A DNA stretch of 64,000 nucleotides from Planctomycetota bacterium (GCA_012960475.1 DUBE01000066.1:83683-147682), one strand, 5' to 3'; shown: positions 19,185 to 28,251, numbered from the stretch's first letter. Notes: generated by a model not told the origin, from the sequence alone. Program-made: numbers and translations.

Positions 19185-19346
19185 TTGCGCTCCCTGTTCC
19201 AAGCCCTGGGCAACTTCTTCAGGCGCCTCTTCAGCGGCAGCTCAGCAGCGCCCCTTTGTGATCGCTGCCGTTGGGATTACGGGGATGCCTGCCGGCGGCC
19301 AGAGCGTCCAAATGCCACGAGTTGCGAGGACTTCAAGGCCCGCTGA
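19185..19346 (+). CDS. 53-residue Cys-motif protein, TTG start
   Basis: A short frame just after the SH3-like gene encodes an N-terminal amphipathic helix rich in Phe, Leu and Arg (LFQALGNFFRRLFSG) and then CDRCRWDYGDACRRPERP followed by NATSCEDFK. The four cysteines with the RPNA-x-x-C ending resemble a small metal-binding motif that I have seen at the ends of many unrelated bacterial proteins; the name of the family is not known to me. TTG 19185 is chosen because GAGG lies seven bases upstream. Frame and codon use extend upstream to 19140 into the previous gene, so a longer product is possible. Confidence 0.5.
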   Translation: MRSLFQALGNFFRRLFSGSSAAPLCDRCRWDYGDACRRPERPNATSCEDFKAR

Positions 19347-19356
19347 AGGAGGGCTG

Positions 19357-19378
19357 GGGCGCGGATTATCCCGCGCCC
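19357..19378. terminator. possible bidirectional terminator hairpin
   Basis: GGGCGCGG (19357-19364) pairs perfectly with CCGCGCCC (19371-19378) around a six-base AT-containing loop. It lies between the convergent Cys-motif gene and tgt and spans the tgt stop codon. There is no T-run, so function is uncertain. Confidence 0.35.
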
Positions 19379-20520
19379 AGGGGTCGCTGGCGCTTTTCCA
19401 CCCGGGGCAGGATCTCCGCTTCCAGGGCATCCAGACTGCCCTCGGCAATCGCTGTGCGCATGCGCTGCAAGAGGCGGTGGAAGAAGTACAGGTTGTGCAG
19501 TGAGAGCAGTGAGCCCGCAAGCATCTCGTTGGCTTTGCAAAAGTGCCGTAGGCTGCCCAGGGGAAACTCCGTGCAGGCCGGGCAGGGACACTCGGGATCG
19601 AGGGCTTCGGTGGAGCGACTCCAGCCTTCGTTGCGCACATTGATCCGACCCCGGGAGGTGTAGACCTGATGGTTGCGCCCGTGACGCGTGGGGGTCACAC
19701 AGTCGAACAGGTCGGCTCCCTGGCGTATCGCGTCGAAGAAATCCCGGGGGGTGCCGATGCCCATCAGGTAGCGCGGCCTGTCTGGGGGCAGGAGAGGCAG
19801 CGCCAGGGCGAAGGCCTTGCGGATGTGCTCGCGATCCTCGCCCACGCTGACGCCGCCCACAGCGACTCCCACCAGATCGTGGGAACAGACTGCTTCGACG
19901 CTCTTGGCACGCAGGTCTTCGAAGGTGCCCCCCTGGACGATGCCGAACAAAGCCTGACCACGGTCAAGGCCCCCGTTGGCCTGCCATTGTCTGACGCAGC
20001 GATCGAGCCAGTGGTGGGTGCGGTCCGTGGCGGCTTGCACCTGGGCCCGGTCGGTGGGATCCGTGGGGCAGTGGTCAAAGGCCATGATCACGTCCGCACC
20101 CAGATCCCGTTGCACATCCATCACGACCTCAGGAGTGAAGCGCACCGATTTACCGTCGACGATCGAGCGAAAGGTGACACCGTCTCGGTTGATCTGGGCC
20201 AGGTCCGCCATGGAGAAGACCTGATAGCCCCCGGAGTCTGTCAGGATCGGTCCGTCCCAACCCATGAAGGTGTGCAGGCCTCCGATCTCGCGAACCGCCT
20301 CGGGCCCGGGACGCAGAAACAGGTGCAGGGTGTTGGCCAGGATCATGGTTGATCCGGATTCCCGCAGGTCCCGGGGCAGGACTCCCTTGACCGTCCCGCG
20401 TGTGCCTACGGGCATGAAGGCCGGGGTCTGAATCGCGCCGTGGGGGGTCTCGAAGGTGGCGCAGCGGGCCCCGCTTGTGGGGCAGGTTGCTTGTACCTGA
20501 AACGAGAAGGGAGCGCTCAT
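19366..20520 (-). CDS. tgt: queuine tRNA-guanine transglycosylase
   Basis: Tgt exchanges guanine 34 of the GUN-anticodon tRNAs for the queuosine precursor preQ1. The 384-residue protein carries TRGTVKGVLPRDL, the substrate loop with DSGGYQVFS, the catalytic nucleophile Asp in FDCVTPTRHGRN, and the zinc site CPCPACTEF with the later Cys and His (HNLYFF). All key residues are present. It is third in the minus-strand run ruvB-spoIID-tgt; queA, which often sits here in other bacteria, is absent. 47 bases separate it from the spoIID-like gene. Confidence 0.95.
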   Translation of the reverse strand: MSAPFSFQVQATCPTSGARCATFETPHGAIQTPAFMPVGTRGTVKGVLPRDLRESGSTMILANTLHLFLRPGPEAVREIGGLHTFMGWDGPILTDSGGYQVFSMADLAQINRDGVTFRSIVDGKSVRFTPEVVMDVQRDLGADVIMAFDHCPTDPTDRAQVQAATDRTHHWLDRCVRQWQANGGLDRGQALFGIVQGGTFEDLRAKSVEAVCSHDLVGVAVGGVSVGEDREHIRKAFALALPLLPPDRPRYLMGIGTPRDFFDAIRQGADLFDCVTPTRHGRNHQVYTSRGRINVRNEGWSRSTEALDPECPCPACTEFPLGSLRHFCKANEMLAGSLLSLHNLYFFHRLLQRMRTAIAEGSLDALEAEILPRVEKRQRPLGAG

Positions 20521-20567
20521 GGGCGCTCACAATAACCACAGGGGAGAGCCTGGGGGCTTGAGAGGAC

Positions 20568-21833
20568 TCAAGTTCGGCGCCTGATCGGAGACTGCAGACG
20601 ACGAATCTCAGTGCCCGGGTAGGCCCCGGACAGGATCCTTTCGGCACTCCAACCCCGGCGCGCCGCGTCCCGGGCACCTTGCTGGCAGAGGCCGACCCCG
20701 TGTCCGTGACCCAGACCCTTGAAGTGCAGGCCTGCGCTGATCGTCTGGCCCGCGTGAGGCCAGCTGGAGACGATGCGTGTGCTGCGCAGGCGACCATGGC
20801 CGAGCTGGGCGCGCAGAGTCTCGGCGGGGATCTCTTTTGTAGTCCGTTCACCCACCAGGATCACGCTCAGCCAACGACCGCTTGGGTCCCGCTGTCCTAG
20901 TTCGTAGCGCAGCAGGCTGGATCCCAAGCCCAGACTGCGAGCAAGTTCGTGTAGCTCTGTGGGGGAGAAAGTTGTTTGCCATTCGAGCGAACCTCGTGGG
21001 TCCTCGGGCGCAGTGTCTGCGATGCGGGAAACACAGCCTTCACAGACAGCGCCCGTCAATGCAGCTTCGGCTCTGATGGGAGAAGGAAAGACCTGGACCA
21101 GACGCGCTGTGTGCCCCCCGCAAGCTGCGCTGTAGCGCGCTGCGAAGGGTTGGCCTTCAAGGAACAGAACCTGCCCGCGGGTTTTGGCCACGGCGGCCCT
21201 CAATCGGCGGGCGGCGGCTTGGGAGCCGGTGCTGGAATCCGGTTCGAACATCCCCCTGTAGGCCTGGTCTTGGGTGCCCCCTTCGAGCTTCGCCAGGCTT
21301 GGATTTCCCAGGTGCTGACGGCGTTGCAAGAGCGTTCCCAGGGCGTAGCTGCGCGCGGCTATGGCCTGGGCTTCAAGTTCGGCGGGTTCGGCCGACCAAA
21401 GGGAGAGCTCGGCGGCCACCACTCCTTCGATGTAGTTCTCCAGGGCCAGCTCGACTGTCACCGACAAGCCACTGACAGGGTGGGGTTCCACCAGCAAGCG
21501 GCCCCTATGCAGGACGCCAAAGAGGCGCACACCCTGGGGGCTTTCGAAGGTCAGAAGTGGGGCCTGACGGCTCCCGTCGCTGATCAGACTTCCCTGGCGC
21601 GTGACCTGTTCCAGACCTCTCGCGCTGGCGACTTCCAGGGTCGCAGCCCGGTCGTGTTGGGGCAGGTGCACCCGCACCTGGGCGATGATCTGCGCCAGGT
21701 TGGGGTTGACGCCTGTTTCTTGCGTGCGTCCGGCACGTTGCTGATGTCCCGGTGCAGTGCAGGCGCAGAAAAGCACCAGAGCCAGCAGCCAGACGGCTTC
21801 CTGTGGGCTGATTCTGCGCTTTTCCAGCCTCAA
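20568..21833 (-). CDS. SpoIID/LytB-domain lipoprotein
   Basis: SpoIID-type proteins are peptidoglycan lytic transglycosylases acting on denuded glycan in spore formers; in other bacteria they are thought to remodel the wall. This 421-residue product has a lipobox-like LVLFCAC near residue 24, then LENYIEGVVAAELSLW and AQAIAARSYAL, where the family has its catalytic Glu, and the C-terminal GHGHGVGLCQQGA. The start is TTG, fused to the ruvB stop as TTGA, so translation is coupled to ruvB. The clustering of ruvB, spoIID and tgt is also known in clostridia and some other phyla. Confidence 0.85.
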   Translation of the reverse strand: MRLEKRRISPQEAVWLLALVLFCACTAPGHQQRAGRTQETGVNPNLAQIIAQVRVHLPQHDRAATLEVASARGLEQVTRQGSLISDGSRQAPLLTFESPQGVRLFGVLHRGRLLVEPHPVSGLSVTVELALENYIEGVVAAELSLWSAEPAELEAQAIAARSYALGTLLQRRQHLGNPSLAKLEGGTQDQAYRGMFEPDSSTGSQAAARRLRAAVAKTRGQVLFLEGQPFAARYSAACGGHTARLVQVFPSPIRAEAALTGAVCEGCVSRIADTAPEDPRGSLEWQTTFSPTELHELARSLGLGSSLLRYELGQRDPSGRWLSVILVGERTTKEIPAETLRAQLGHGRLRSTRIVSSWPHAGQTISAGLHFKGLGHGHGVGLCQQGARDAARRGWSAERILSGAYPGTEIRRLQSPIRRRT

Positions 21834-22885
21834 TCGAAGAGGCTCCTTGAACCGTCCCCGCTCGGGGCACGGACCCCGAGCAACTCAGCGCCTGTGACCG
21901 AGAGCATGCGCCCTCGTGAGGTCTTGCGGATCAGGCCGCAGCGCAAGAGGTGCGGCTCGTACACATCTTCCAGGGTGTCTTCAGATTCGTTGACCACCGC
22001 GGCGATGGTTTTGAGCGCCAGGGGGCCGCCGGCGTTTTCTGCCAGACAGCGCAGGATGCGACGGTCCATTTCTTCCAAGCCATTTTCGTCGATGCCCAAT
22101 CGGCTCAAGGCTTCTTGGGTCAAGGCTTCTTCGATCGGGGCGCTGCCTCGAACCTGGGCCAGATCCCGGGTGCGCCTGAGCAGGCGTCCTACGATGCGCG
22201 GTGTGCCACGACTGCGTTCAGCTAGCAGTTGTGCGCTGGTATCGGACAGTTCTACATCCAAGAGTTTCGCCAAACGCTGGACGATAGTGATCAGGTCTTC
22301 TACAGGATAGGGGTCCAGGCGATGGAGTAGGCCAAAGCGCGCGCGGAAGGGCGCCGTGAGCAAACCTTCGCGGGTGGTTGCGCCAACCAGAGTGAACGGT
22401 TCCAAGCGTAGGGTGACCATGCGCGCATGTGGACCAGAGTCAAGGGTCAGGTCCACCTGCCGATCCTCCATGGCGGTGTAGAGGTATTCTTCCACCGCTT
22501 TCGGTACGCGGTGTACTTCGTCGATGAAAAAAACATCTCCCGCCTCCAACTGGGTCAACAGACCTACCAGATCCCTGGGCTTTTCCAGGGCGGGACCGCT
22601 GGTCGAGATCAGGCGAGTGGAGAGTTCTGCCGCCAGGATGCGGGCCAGGCTGGTCTTGCCAAGGCCCGGAGGCCCGGAGAAAAGCACGTGGTCGGGAGCT
22701 TCGCCCCGTTGTCGGGCGGCGGTCAGGGTGACTCGCAAGTCGTCCACTACCCGCCGCTGGCCTACAAACTCTGCGAGGGAGTTGGGGCGCAGGCTGACCT
22801 CGAGGTTGCCCTCGGGTCCCTCTGCGCAACCTTTACCCCCGGAACCCTCGAGGGCCTCTGGGTCGAAAATGTGTTCCCCCTCCAT
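21830..22885 (-). CDS. ruvB: Holliday junction branch migration ATPase RuvB
   Basis: RuvB is the hexameric AAA+ motor that with RuvA drives branch migration of Holliday junctions. The 351-residue protein has the N-terminal SLRPNSLAEFVGQ, Walker A GPPGLGKTS, Walker B FFIDEVHR, sensor 1 VGATTREGLL, and a C-terminal winged helix. ruvA and ruvC are not in the window. Transcription should start from the candidate promoter at 22896-22924, which has a palindrome between its -35 and -10 boxes. ATG 22885 has no clear ribosome-binding site. Confidence 0.96.
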   Translation of the reverse strand: MEGEHIFDPEALEGSGGKGCAEGPEGNLEVSLRPNSLAEFVGQRRVVDDLRVTLTAARQRGEAPDHVLFSGPPGLGKTSLARILAAELSTRLISTSGPALEKPRDLVGLLTQLEAGDVFFIDEVHRVPKAVEEYLYTAMEDRQVDLTLDSGPHARMVTLRLEPFTLVGATTREGLLTAPFRARFGLLHRLDPYPVEDLITIVQRLAKLLDVELSDTSAQLLAERSRGTPRIVGRLLRRTRDLAQVRGSAPIEEALTQEALSRLGIDENGLEEMDRRILRCLAENAGGPLALKTIAAVVNESEDTLEDVYEPHLLRCGLIRKTSRGRMLSVTGAELLGVRAPSGDGSRSLFD

Positions 22886-23414
22886 GGCTGATCACAGGGT
22901 AGGTATCCGCCGCCCGGATACCAATGCTTCATAGGGGATCCCTGGGGCCGAATCCGTGCTCCTGGGGGGGGATGTGCGGGACCGCACACATGGGGTCGGG
23001 CGGGATGGCCCCTGGGGCCCCTTCAGGCTCGAATTTCCCAGGCAGGAACCATAACTAGGTGGCCCCAGGGCGCTAGGCCACCCGCCGGGGAACCCTGATC
23101 CAAGTGGCACAGGAGTTGCTTTCCCATGAGCTATGGGGATCTGCCCCTCGCGCATGGCGCCTTCTGTCGCTATTCTTTCGATCCACCGGTTGCAACATAA
23201 GACACACCCCGGTCATCCATCCCTCCCGGCGCACCACCCCTTGGCCCCCAATCTCCCTGGCCGCACCCCAGCGGCCCTTAATTGTCCCTAGAGCCCAACG
23301 AGTGCCTCAGCCCGAAGATGCACCGCCTGTGCGGTCCAACTTACCCTCCCCTGAGGCTCCTTTTCACCTGCCCGACCAAGCGGTTCTTGCGCTTGGTCTG
23401 ACCGCTTGATCTCC
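22886..23414. other. 529-base intergenic region between ruvB and the large lipoprotein
   Basis: The region lies between divergent genes. Besides the ruvB promoter it contains a short hairpin (TGTGCGG at 22973-22979 with CCGCACA at 22982-22988) and a second inverted repeat (GGTGGCC at 23058-23064 with GGCCACC at 23076-23082). The 250 bases before the lipoprotein are C-rich and pyrimidine-rich on the plus strand. I see no tRNA, no convincing small gene and no clear promoter for the lipoprotein. A structured RNA or long leader cannot be excluded. Confidence 0.45.
22896..22924 (-). promoter_or_regulatory. candidate ruvB promoter with palindromic operator in the spacer
   Basis: On the minus strand TTGGTA (22924-22919), a 17-base spacer and TACCCT (22901-22896) form a sigma-70-like promoter ten bases before the ruvB ATG. 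The arms GGTATCCG (22902-22909) and CGGATACC (22915-22922) form a perfect 8-base inverted repeat with a 5-base centre. It fills the spacer and overlaps the -35 box, the usual place for a repressor or MerR-type site. The regulator is unknown; a LexA-like repressor is a natural guess because ruvB is often an SOS gene. Confidence 0.45.
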
Positions 23415-26400
23415 ATGAAATTCACGAACATTCGAACCGCTGCTCCCCTCTCCCTGCTGGCTCTTGGCTTGACAGGGTGCAATCAGGAAATCATCGCTGA
23501 CAATGGCGAAGTGACTTCCAACCTGATGGTGCTGCAAGAGGCCGCCAACGGTTTTGGACAGTTGGTGCCCCACACCATTCGCAAGTTGGACGTGGCCGGG
23601 CAGCCCACCGCTCAAGTGGTCAACATCCGCGCCTTGGATGATCTGGCATCCAACGTGTCCCTGGGAAACCCCGTGCGCCCCGTGCCGAAGTTCCCGACCA
23701 CGGCAGTCTTGCCCAGCGGCTCCCCTGGCAACCACTTCATCTACGCGTCCTTTTCACAGCCCATCGACTTGGACTCGGTACTCTCAGCCAGCCCCGGTTC
23801 CCTGGCGAACTCGGGCTTCTCTGGTTCGGTGCTTGTGTTGGCCATGGACCCCTTGACCGGCACTGCCTTGCCGGTGCCGGGTCGAGCATTTGTCAATGGC
23901 TACACCTATGCGGGACCCACCACCGGGGGCACTCCTCCCCAGTTGACCTTGCAGCGTTGGATTGAGCCCAACGGCATGGGCCAGCCAGTCGTGGCGGATC
24001 CCAAGGGACAGGGCTTCCCAGGAACCGATACTCCGTTCAACGGTTCCGAGCGTTTGATCGGTTCCAACGTGGTTGTCTTCGTGCCTGATGTGGACGATGA
24101 TCTGACTACCTACGAGACCTTTCCGGCAGGTGTGCAGATCCGAATGGAGATCACCCAGGGTGTGGTCAGCAGCCTCGGCCGTCCGCTTGAGCACCGCGTG
24201 CTGGCCTGTACCACCGTTGGCGAAGACACCCTGGGCCCGGAAGTGATTTCCAGCCCCCCGCCCCAGAACTCTCCGGCGATCATCCCTGGTAGTGGGGACT
24301 TGAACGTAGACCCCCTGACCACTATTCGCGTCAGCTTCACCGAGCCCGTGCAGCCCCTGTCTGTGGGTGCGGTGGAAGGCCAGGGCCCGCCGAGCACTTC
24401 GTCCTTGATCAAGGTTGAGTTTGGCCCCTCGGCTACGCGCACCGAGATGCCCTTCACCGTGGAGCCGGTCAGTATCTTTGACTTCTCGATCATGCGGCTG
24501 AACCCGGGTTTCAACTTCCCCGGCTCAGGTCCCCTTTTCAACAACTGCAGCACCTTCGCCACGGTGGATGTGATTTTGAACGCCGGGCAGCTTCAAGATC
24601 TGGCGCAGAATCCCGATCAGACCCAGCCGGGGGCCACTATTGCCAACACCAACCTGCTGGCGGCTGCGACTTACTTCATCACTGGAGAAGGGCCCGGGCT
24701 GGTGAACGCACCAGTCATGCCCGATACGATCCTATTGGGCCGTGCGGGTTCCACGCCGGGCATCAGTGTGCTGGACCTGAATGGCTTTGGTCAGTCAACC
24801 GGTGACCCCACCTATGTGCAGGACCTGCCCCTTGAAGGGCACACCAAGTTCATCTACAACCCGAATCTGCGGGTGCATACGGGCCTGCGACCGTCCCTGG
24901 TTGAGGGTACTTGCACCATCGACGGTGGCTCTGCGGGTGTCTTTACCTTGACCCGTGACAGTTCATTGAATGACCTTGTGGCTCGGGCGCCATTATTGGC
25001 CAACGTTTCGGACATGATGCTCGGCTGGGCGCTGGACGTGACTTTCAACAACGCCCAGTTCCCGTTCGGCTGCCAGGCCAGCGGTGGCGATCTTTGCACC
25101 CTTGATGGCCTCAAGCAGATTTCTCCTGTGGCCACTGGGGCCAACACCCTTGGTCCGGCCCAGCCCAATCAGTTCGGCAGCATCCTGATCGGTGCGCCCA
25201 ACATCATTTCGTGGGCACCGCACCCCAACCCTCCGCCCTTGGCTTTCCCGCCCCTGTGCGTGTCGCCTTATCTGGCAGCCAAGGAGCCGACTTCCGTCGA
25301 CCACGCCGCGAACCAGGGCGGTACGGATCCCAAGCAGAACCTGCTGGGTCCCGGCAACCCCTTCGGTACGCCTCTGGCCACGCCCCCTGAGCCCCCCAGT
25401 GGTCTTCTGACCCAAGAGCAAAATGGCTGGTTCGTTGGTCCGAGTACCGGTCAGGTTCTGGTGACCTCCTGCTTGCCCTACCAGATCCGCCAGCAGATCG
25501 GCCACTACTTGTATGTGCTGGATCGTCAGCGTCGGGAGGTGACGGTGATCAACTCCAACCGCATGACGGTCATCGACCGCATTGAGGTGCCCGACCCCAC
25601 ATCCTTGGCGATGGGTCCCAACCTGGATTTCATAGCGATCTCGAACCAGTCCGCGGACACGGTTTCGTTTGTGGACATCAATCCGAACTCTTCGACCTTT
25701 CATCAGGTGGTCAAGACCACCGTTGTGGGTCAGGGGCCGAGGGGAATGGCCTGGGAGCCGGGCAACGAGGACTTGTTGGTCTGCAATGAAGTGGACAGCA
25801 CCTTGTCGCTGATCTCGGCTTTCTCCCTTGAGGTCCGACGTGAAGTTGGCGCTCAGTTGAACGAGCCTTTTGAGTTGTGCGTCTTTCCCCGTCAATTGGG
25901 CTTCGGCTTCAACCGGGGCGTCTATTTTTCCTACATCCTCAACCGTGGCGGCACGGTTGCGATCTTCGAGTCAGGCCCCAACGGGGTCAACGGCTGGGGC
26001 TTCGATGATGTGGTCGGAGTGGCACCCTTCATCTTCAAGAACCCAAAGACGATCCGGCCTGACCCTCTGAACTTGCAGAGCGCAGCGTGGATTGTGCACG
26101 AGGGTCCTTTCATTGATGGCACCCCGGGATCCGTGGGCGAGGGCGCTGTCTCAATGCTGTGGGTGGAGAGTGCTTTGGCAGGCCAGATTCCCCTGGGCGT
26201 CAACTTCACAAACCCCACGATCCGCTCCATGGAAATGGGTATTCAGGTGTCGGTGGGTGAAGACCGTCTCTCCGGAGTGCCGGTGGACATTGCCTTTGAC
26301 AACCTGCGTAACCTGGGCGGATTGCCCCAGGTCACCACTACCTTCAGTTCCGGCGCTGGTTCTCCCCAAAACGGCAAGGGGTTGATCCGTGCGGCTCCCG

Positions 26401-26594
26401 GTATAGTCAATGTGAACGAGGCCCAATTTGCCTTTGTTGCCGTCCCCAACTCCGCCAATGGCTCGGGAGTGCTGGATGTGCTGGAGACTGGCGCTGCGGG
26501 TGTTCCCCTGCGGGACGCGAACCCCTATGTGGCAGGCATCCAGTCGGTCCAGGCGCCGCAAGTGACTGTGGTTGTGGATTACTGGCGTCAGTAG
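23415..26594 (+). CDS. very large lipoprotein with Ig-like and YncE-like beta-propeller regions
   Basis: The 1059-residue product starts with a lipoprotein signal (LLALGLTGC, acylated Cys near residue 21). Around residues 290-340 the segment DPLTTIRVSFTEPVQP resembles bacterial Ig-like (SbsA) domains. Residues about 695-830 contain propeller-like repeats of the YncE type (YLYVLDRQRREVTVINS, DFIAISNQSADTVSFVDI, LLVCNEVDSTLSLIS). The gene is long, single and monocistronic by spacing. An in-frame TTG three codons upstream is less likely than ATG 23415. Surface adhesion or a structural role is possible, but nothing in the neighbourhood confirms it. Confidence 0.8.
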   Translation: MKFTNIRTAAPLSLLALGLTGCNQEIIADNGEVTSNLMVLQEAANGFGQLVPHTIRKLDVAGQPTAQVVNIRALDDLASNVSLGNPVRPVPKFPTTAVLPSGSPGNHFIYASFSQPIDLDSVLSASPGSLANSGFSGSVLVLAMDPLTGTALPVPGRAFVNGYTYAGPTTGGTPPQLTLQRWIEPNGMGQPVVADPKGQGFPGTDTPFNGSERLIGSNVVVFVPDVDDDLTTYETFPAGVQIRMEITQGVVSSLGRPLEHRVLACTTVGEDTLGPEVISSPPPQNSPAIIPGSGDLNVDPLTTIRVSFTEPVQPLSVGAVEGQGPPSTSSLIKVEFGPSATRTEMPFTVEPVSIFDFSIMRLNPGFNFPGSGPLFNNCSTFATVDVILNAGQLQDLAQNPDQTQPGATIANTNLLAAATYFITGEGPGLVNAPVMPDTILLGRAGSTPGISVLDLNGFGQSTGDPTYVQDLPLEGHTKFIYNPNLRVHTGLRPSLVEGTCTIDGGSAGVFTLTRDSSLNDLVARAPLLANVSDMMLGWALDVTFNNAQFPFGCQASGGDLCTLDGLKQISPVATGANTLGPAQPNQFGSILIGAPNIISWAPHPNPPPLAFPPLCVSPYLAAKEPTSVDHAANQGGTDPKQNLLGPGNPFGTPLATPPEPPSGLLTQEQNGWFVGPSTGQVLVTSCLPYQIRQQIGHYLYVLDRQRREVTVINSNRMTVIDRIEVPDPTSLAMGPNLDFIAISNQSADTVSFVDINPNSSTFHQVVKTTVVGQGPRGMAWEPGNEDLLVCNEVDSTLSLISAFSLEVRREVGAQLNEPFELCVFPRQLGFGFNRGVYFSYILNRGGTVAIFESGPNGVNGWGFDDVVGVAPFIFKNPKTIRPDPLNLQSAAWIVHEGPFIDGTPGSVGEGAVSMLWVESALAGQIPLGVNFTNPTIRSMEMGIQVSVGEDRLSGVPVDIAFDNLRNLGGLPQVTTTFSSGAGSPQNGKGLIRAAPGIVNVNEAQFAFVAVPNSANGSGVLDVLETGAAGVPLRDANPYVAGIQSVQAPQVTVVVDYWRQ

Positions 26595-26785
26595 ACAACC
26601 CAAACAGCACGCGCACTCAACAGGGTGTTTCGGATTCGCGCGAGGCCGCGTCGCTCGGAAGGTGTGCCCTCCCGTTGCGTTTGGCCTGTCCGGGGCTGGG
26701 GATTCTTGGAACTTGGGCCGGTTATGGGGAGCAAAAGCTCTGCCCCCGCGGCGTGCCTCTTATCCTGTGGTCAGGACCATCTCCC

Positions 26786-27574
26786 ATGCCTGATCCCTCG
26801 GCAGTGCGCTCAATGTTTGCCCGTATCTCGGGTACCTATGACCTTCTCAATCGGGGGCTTTCCATGGGTTTGGACCAGCATTGGCGGCGGGCGGCCCTGA
26901 ACCTGATCAGTGCTGGCGAGAGTCTGGGCGGCCAGACTGTTGTGGACATTTGCACGGGTACCGGGGATCTGGCCTTGCTGGCAGCCAGAGCGGGGGCGCA
27001 GGTGGTGGGCCTCGATTTCACCCATGAGATGGTGGCGCGTGCTCCGGCCAAGGCTGAAAAACAGTCCAGCAAGGCAATCCTGGGAGCCACCCTCTTCGTG
27101 CATGGGGACGCCCAGAACCTGCCCTTGGTCAGTAGTCAAGCAGATGCTGCGACCGTGGCTTTTGGCATTCGCAACACCTCTGATCGTATTCAGACCCTGA
27201 AGGAGATGGCGCGGGTGGTGCGACCCGGTGGCAGGGTAGTCGTGCTGGAATTCAGCAGGCCTCGTTCAGCTTTTTTTGGCGCCTTGTATCGGGGGTACTT
27301 CACCCGAGTGTTGCCCTGTTTGGGAAGAATTGTGTCCCGCGATGCTGATGCCTACAGCTATCTGCCGCGCACTGTGCTGGCCTGGCCCGACCCCGAGGAG
27401 TTTCAAGCGGAATTCCAGGCTCTGGGATTGTTGGAATGCGGTTTTCGGAGGCTGACTGGAGGGATAGCCTGCTTGCATCATGGGACAGTCGCCAGTAGCG
27501 CGGATCCCATACAAGAGTCAAGCGTTGTGGCCTCGTCGAATCTATCCATGTCAAGAAAGGTGGTGAAGTCATGA
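26786..27574 (+). CDS. ubiE: UbiE/MenG-type quinone C-methyltransferase
   Basis: This SAM-dependent methyltransferase methylates demethylmenaquinone (or the ubiquinone precursor) in the last steps of quinone synthesis. The 262-residue protein opens with VRSMFARISGTYDLLNRGLS, the UbiE signature, and has the SAM-binding DICTGTGDLALLAA and the second family motif GGRVVVLEFSRP. ATG 26786 is chosen over upstream in-frame starts because it directly precedes the conserved block. Its stop overlaps the ubiX start (ATGA). With the following ubiX and ubiA homologues it forms a quinone operon. Menaquinone is more likely than ubiquinone if the phylum guess is right. Confidence 0.92.
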   Translation: MPDPSAVRSMFARISGTYDLLNRGLSMGLDQHWRRAALNLISAGESLGGQTVVDICTGTGDLALLAARAGAQVVGLDFTHEMVARAPAKAEKQSSKAILGATLFVHGDAQNLPLVSSQADAATVAFGIRNTSDRIQTLKEMARVVRPGGRVVVLEFSRPRSAFFGALYRGYFTRVLPCLGRIVSRDADAYSYLPRTVLAWPDPEEFQAEFQALGLLECGFRRLTGGIACLHHGTVASSADPIQESSVVASSNLSMSRKVVKS

Positions 27575-28251
27575 GCCGCTTCTTCGTGGGCATCACCGGT
27601 GCTAGCGGGCACATTTACTCTGAGGCCCTCCTGCGGGGCCTGACCGCCCTGGGACATGACGTGGATCTGGCGGCGACTCCGGCTGGTTGTCTCGTCCTGC
27701 GCCATGAGCTCGGGGTTGAGGCGGGAGAGGCAGGGGAGCTGCTCGACCAGGCCTTGGTGCCTTGGCTGGGTGAGGAGTGTGCCAGTCGGATTCACGCCTA
27801 TCCCTCGGCGGCTGTGGGGGCGCCGCCTTCTTCGGGCACGGCCCTCACCGGAGCCACGATTCTCTGTCCCTGCAGCATGGGCACCATGGCTCGCGTGCGC
27901 GCGGGATACAGTTCCAATCTGGTGGAGCGGGTGGCGGATGTGGCCCTCAAGGAGGGCCGACCTTTGGTGCTGGTGCCCAGGGAGACGCCCCTCTCGGAGA
28001 TTCACCTGGAGAACATGTTGGGGCTGACGCGCATGGGGGCGATTTGCCTGCCTGCCATGCCTGGTTTCTATCATCATCCCGAGTCGATTGACGATCTGAT
28101 TCAGCACTTGATGGGCAAGTTGTTTGATCGCTTGGGGCTTGAGTATCAGGCGGGTGCCCGTTGGGCTGGTCTGCAGGAGCCCACAGAAGAGTCCATGACA
28201 GAACTCACAGAAGAGTCACCCCAGTTCCCTGAAGGGGTGGGGTCTCCATGA
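27571..28251 (+). CDS. ubiX: UbiX-like flavin prenyltransferase
   Basis: UbiX makes prenylated FMN, the cofactor of UbiD-type decarboxylases. The 226-residue protein has the N-terminal FMN-binding FFVGITGASGHIYSEALLR, LCPCSMGTMARVRAG, and LVLVPRETPLSEIHLENML, all family hallmarks. The partner UbiD/MqnM decarboxylase is not in the window. In bacteria using the futalosine pathway, UbiX-, UbiA- and UbiD-like proteins (MqnL, MqnP, MqnM) do these steps, and the combination here fits. Coupled by ATGA overlaps on both sides. Confidence 0.93.
   Translation: MSRFFVGITGASGHIYSEALLRGLTALGHDVDLAATPAGCLVLRHELGVEAGEAGELLDQALVPWLGEECASRIHAYPSAAVGAPPSSGTALTGATILCPCSMGTMARVRAGYSSNLVERVADVALKEGRPLVLVPRETPLSEIHLENMLGLTRMGAICLPAMPGFYHHPESIDDLIQHLMGKLFDRLGLEYQAGARWAGLQEPTEESMTELTEESPQFPEGVGSP

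Noticed and set aside
22973-22988. Hairpin TGTGCGG/CCGCACA as a terminator or operator
   Set aside because: The loop is only two bases, there is no T-run, and it is not placed near a promoter box; kept only as a note in the intergenic entry.
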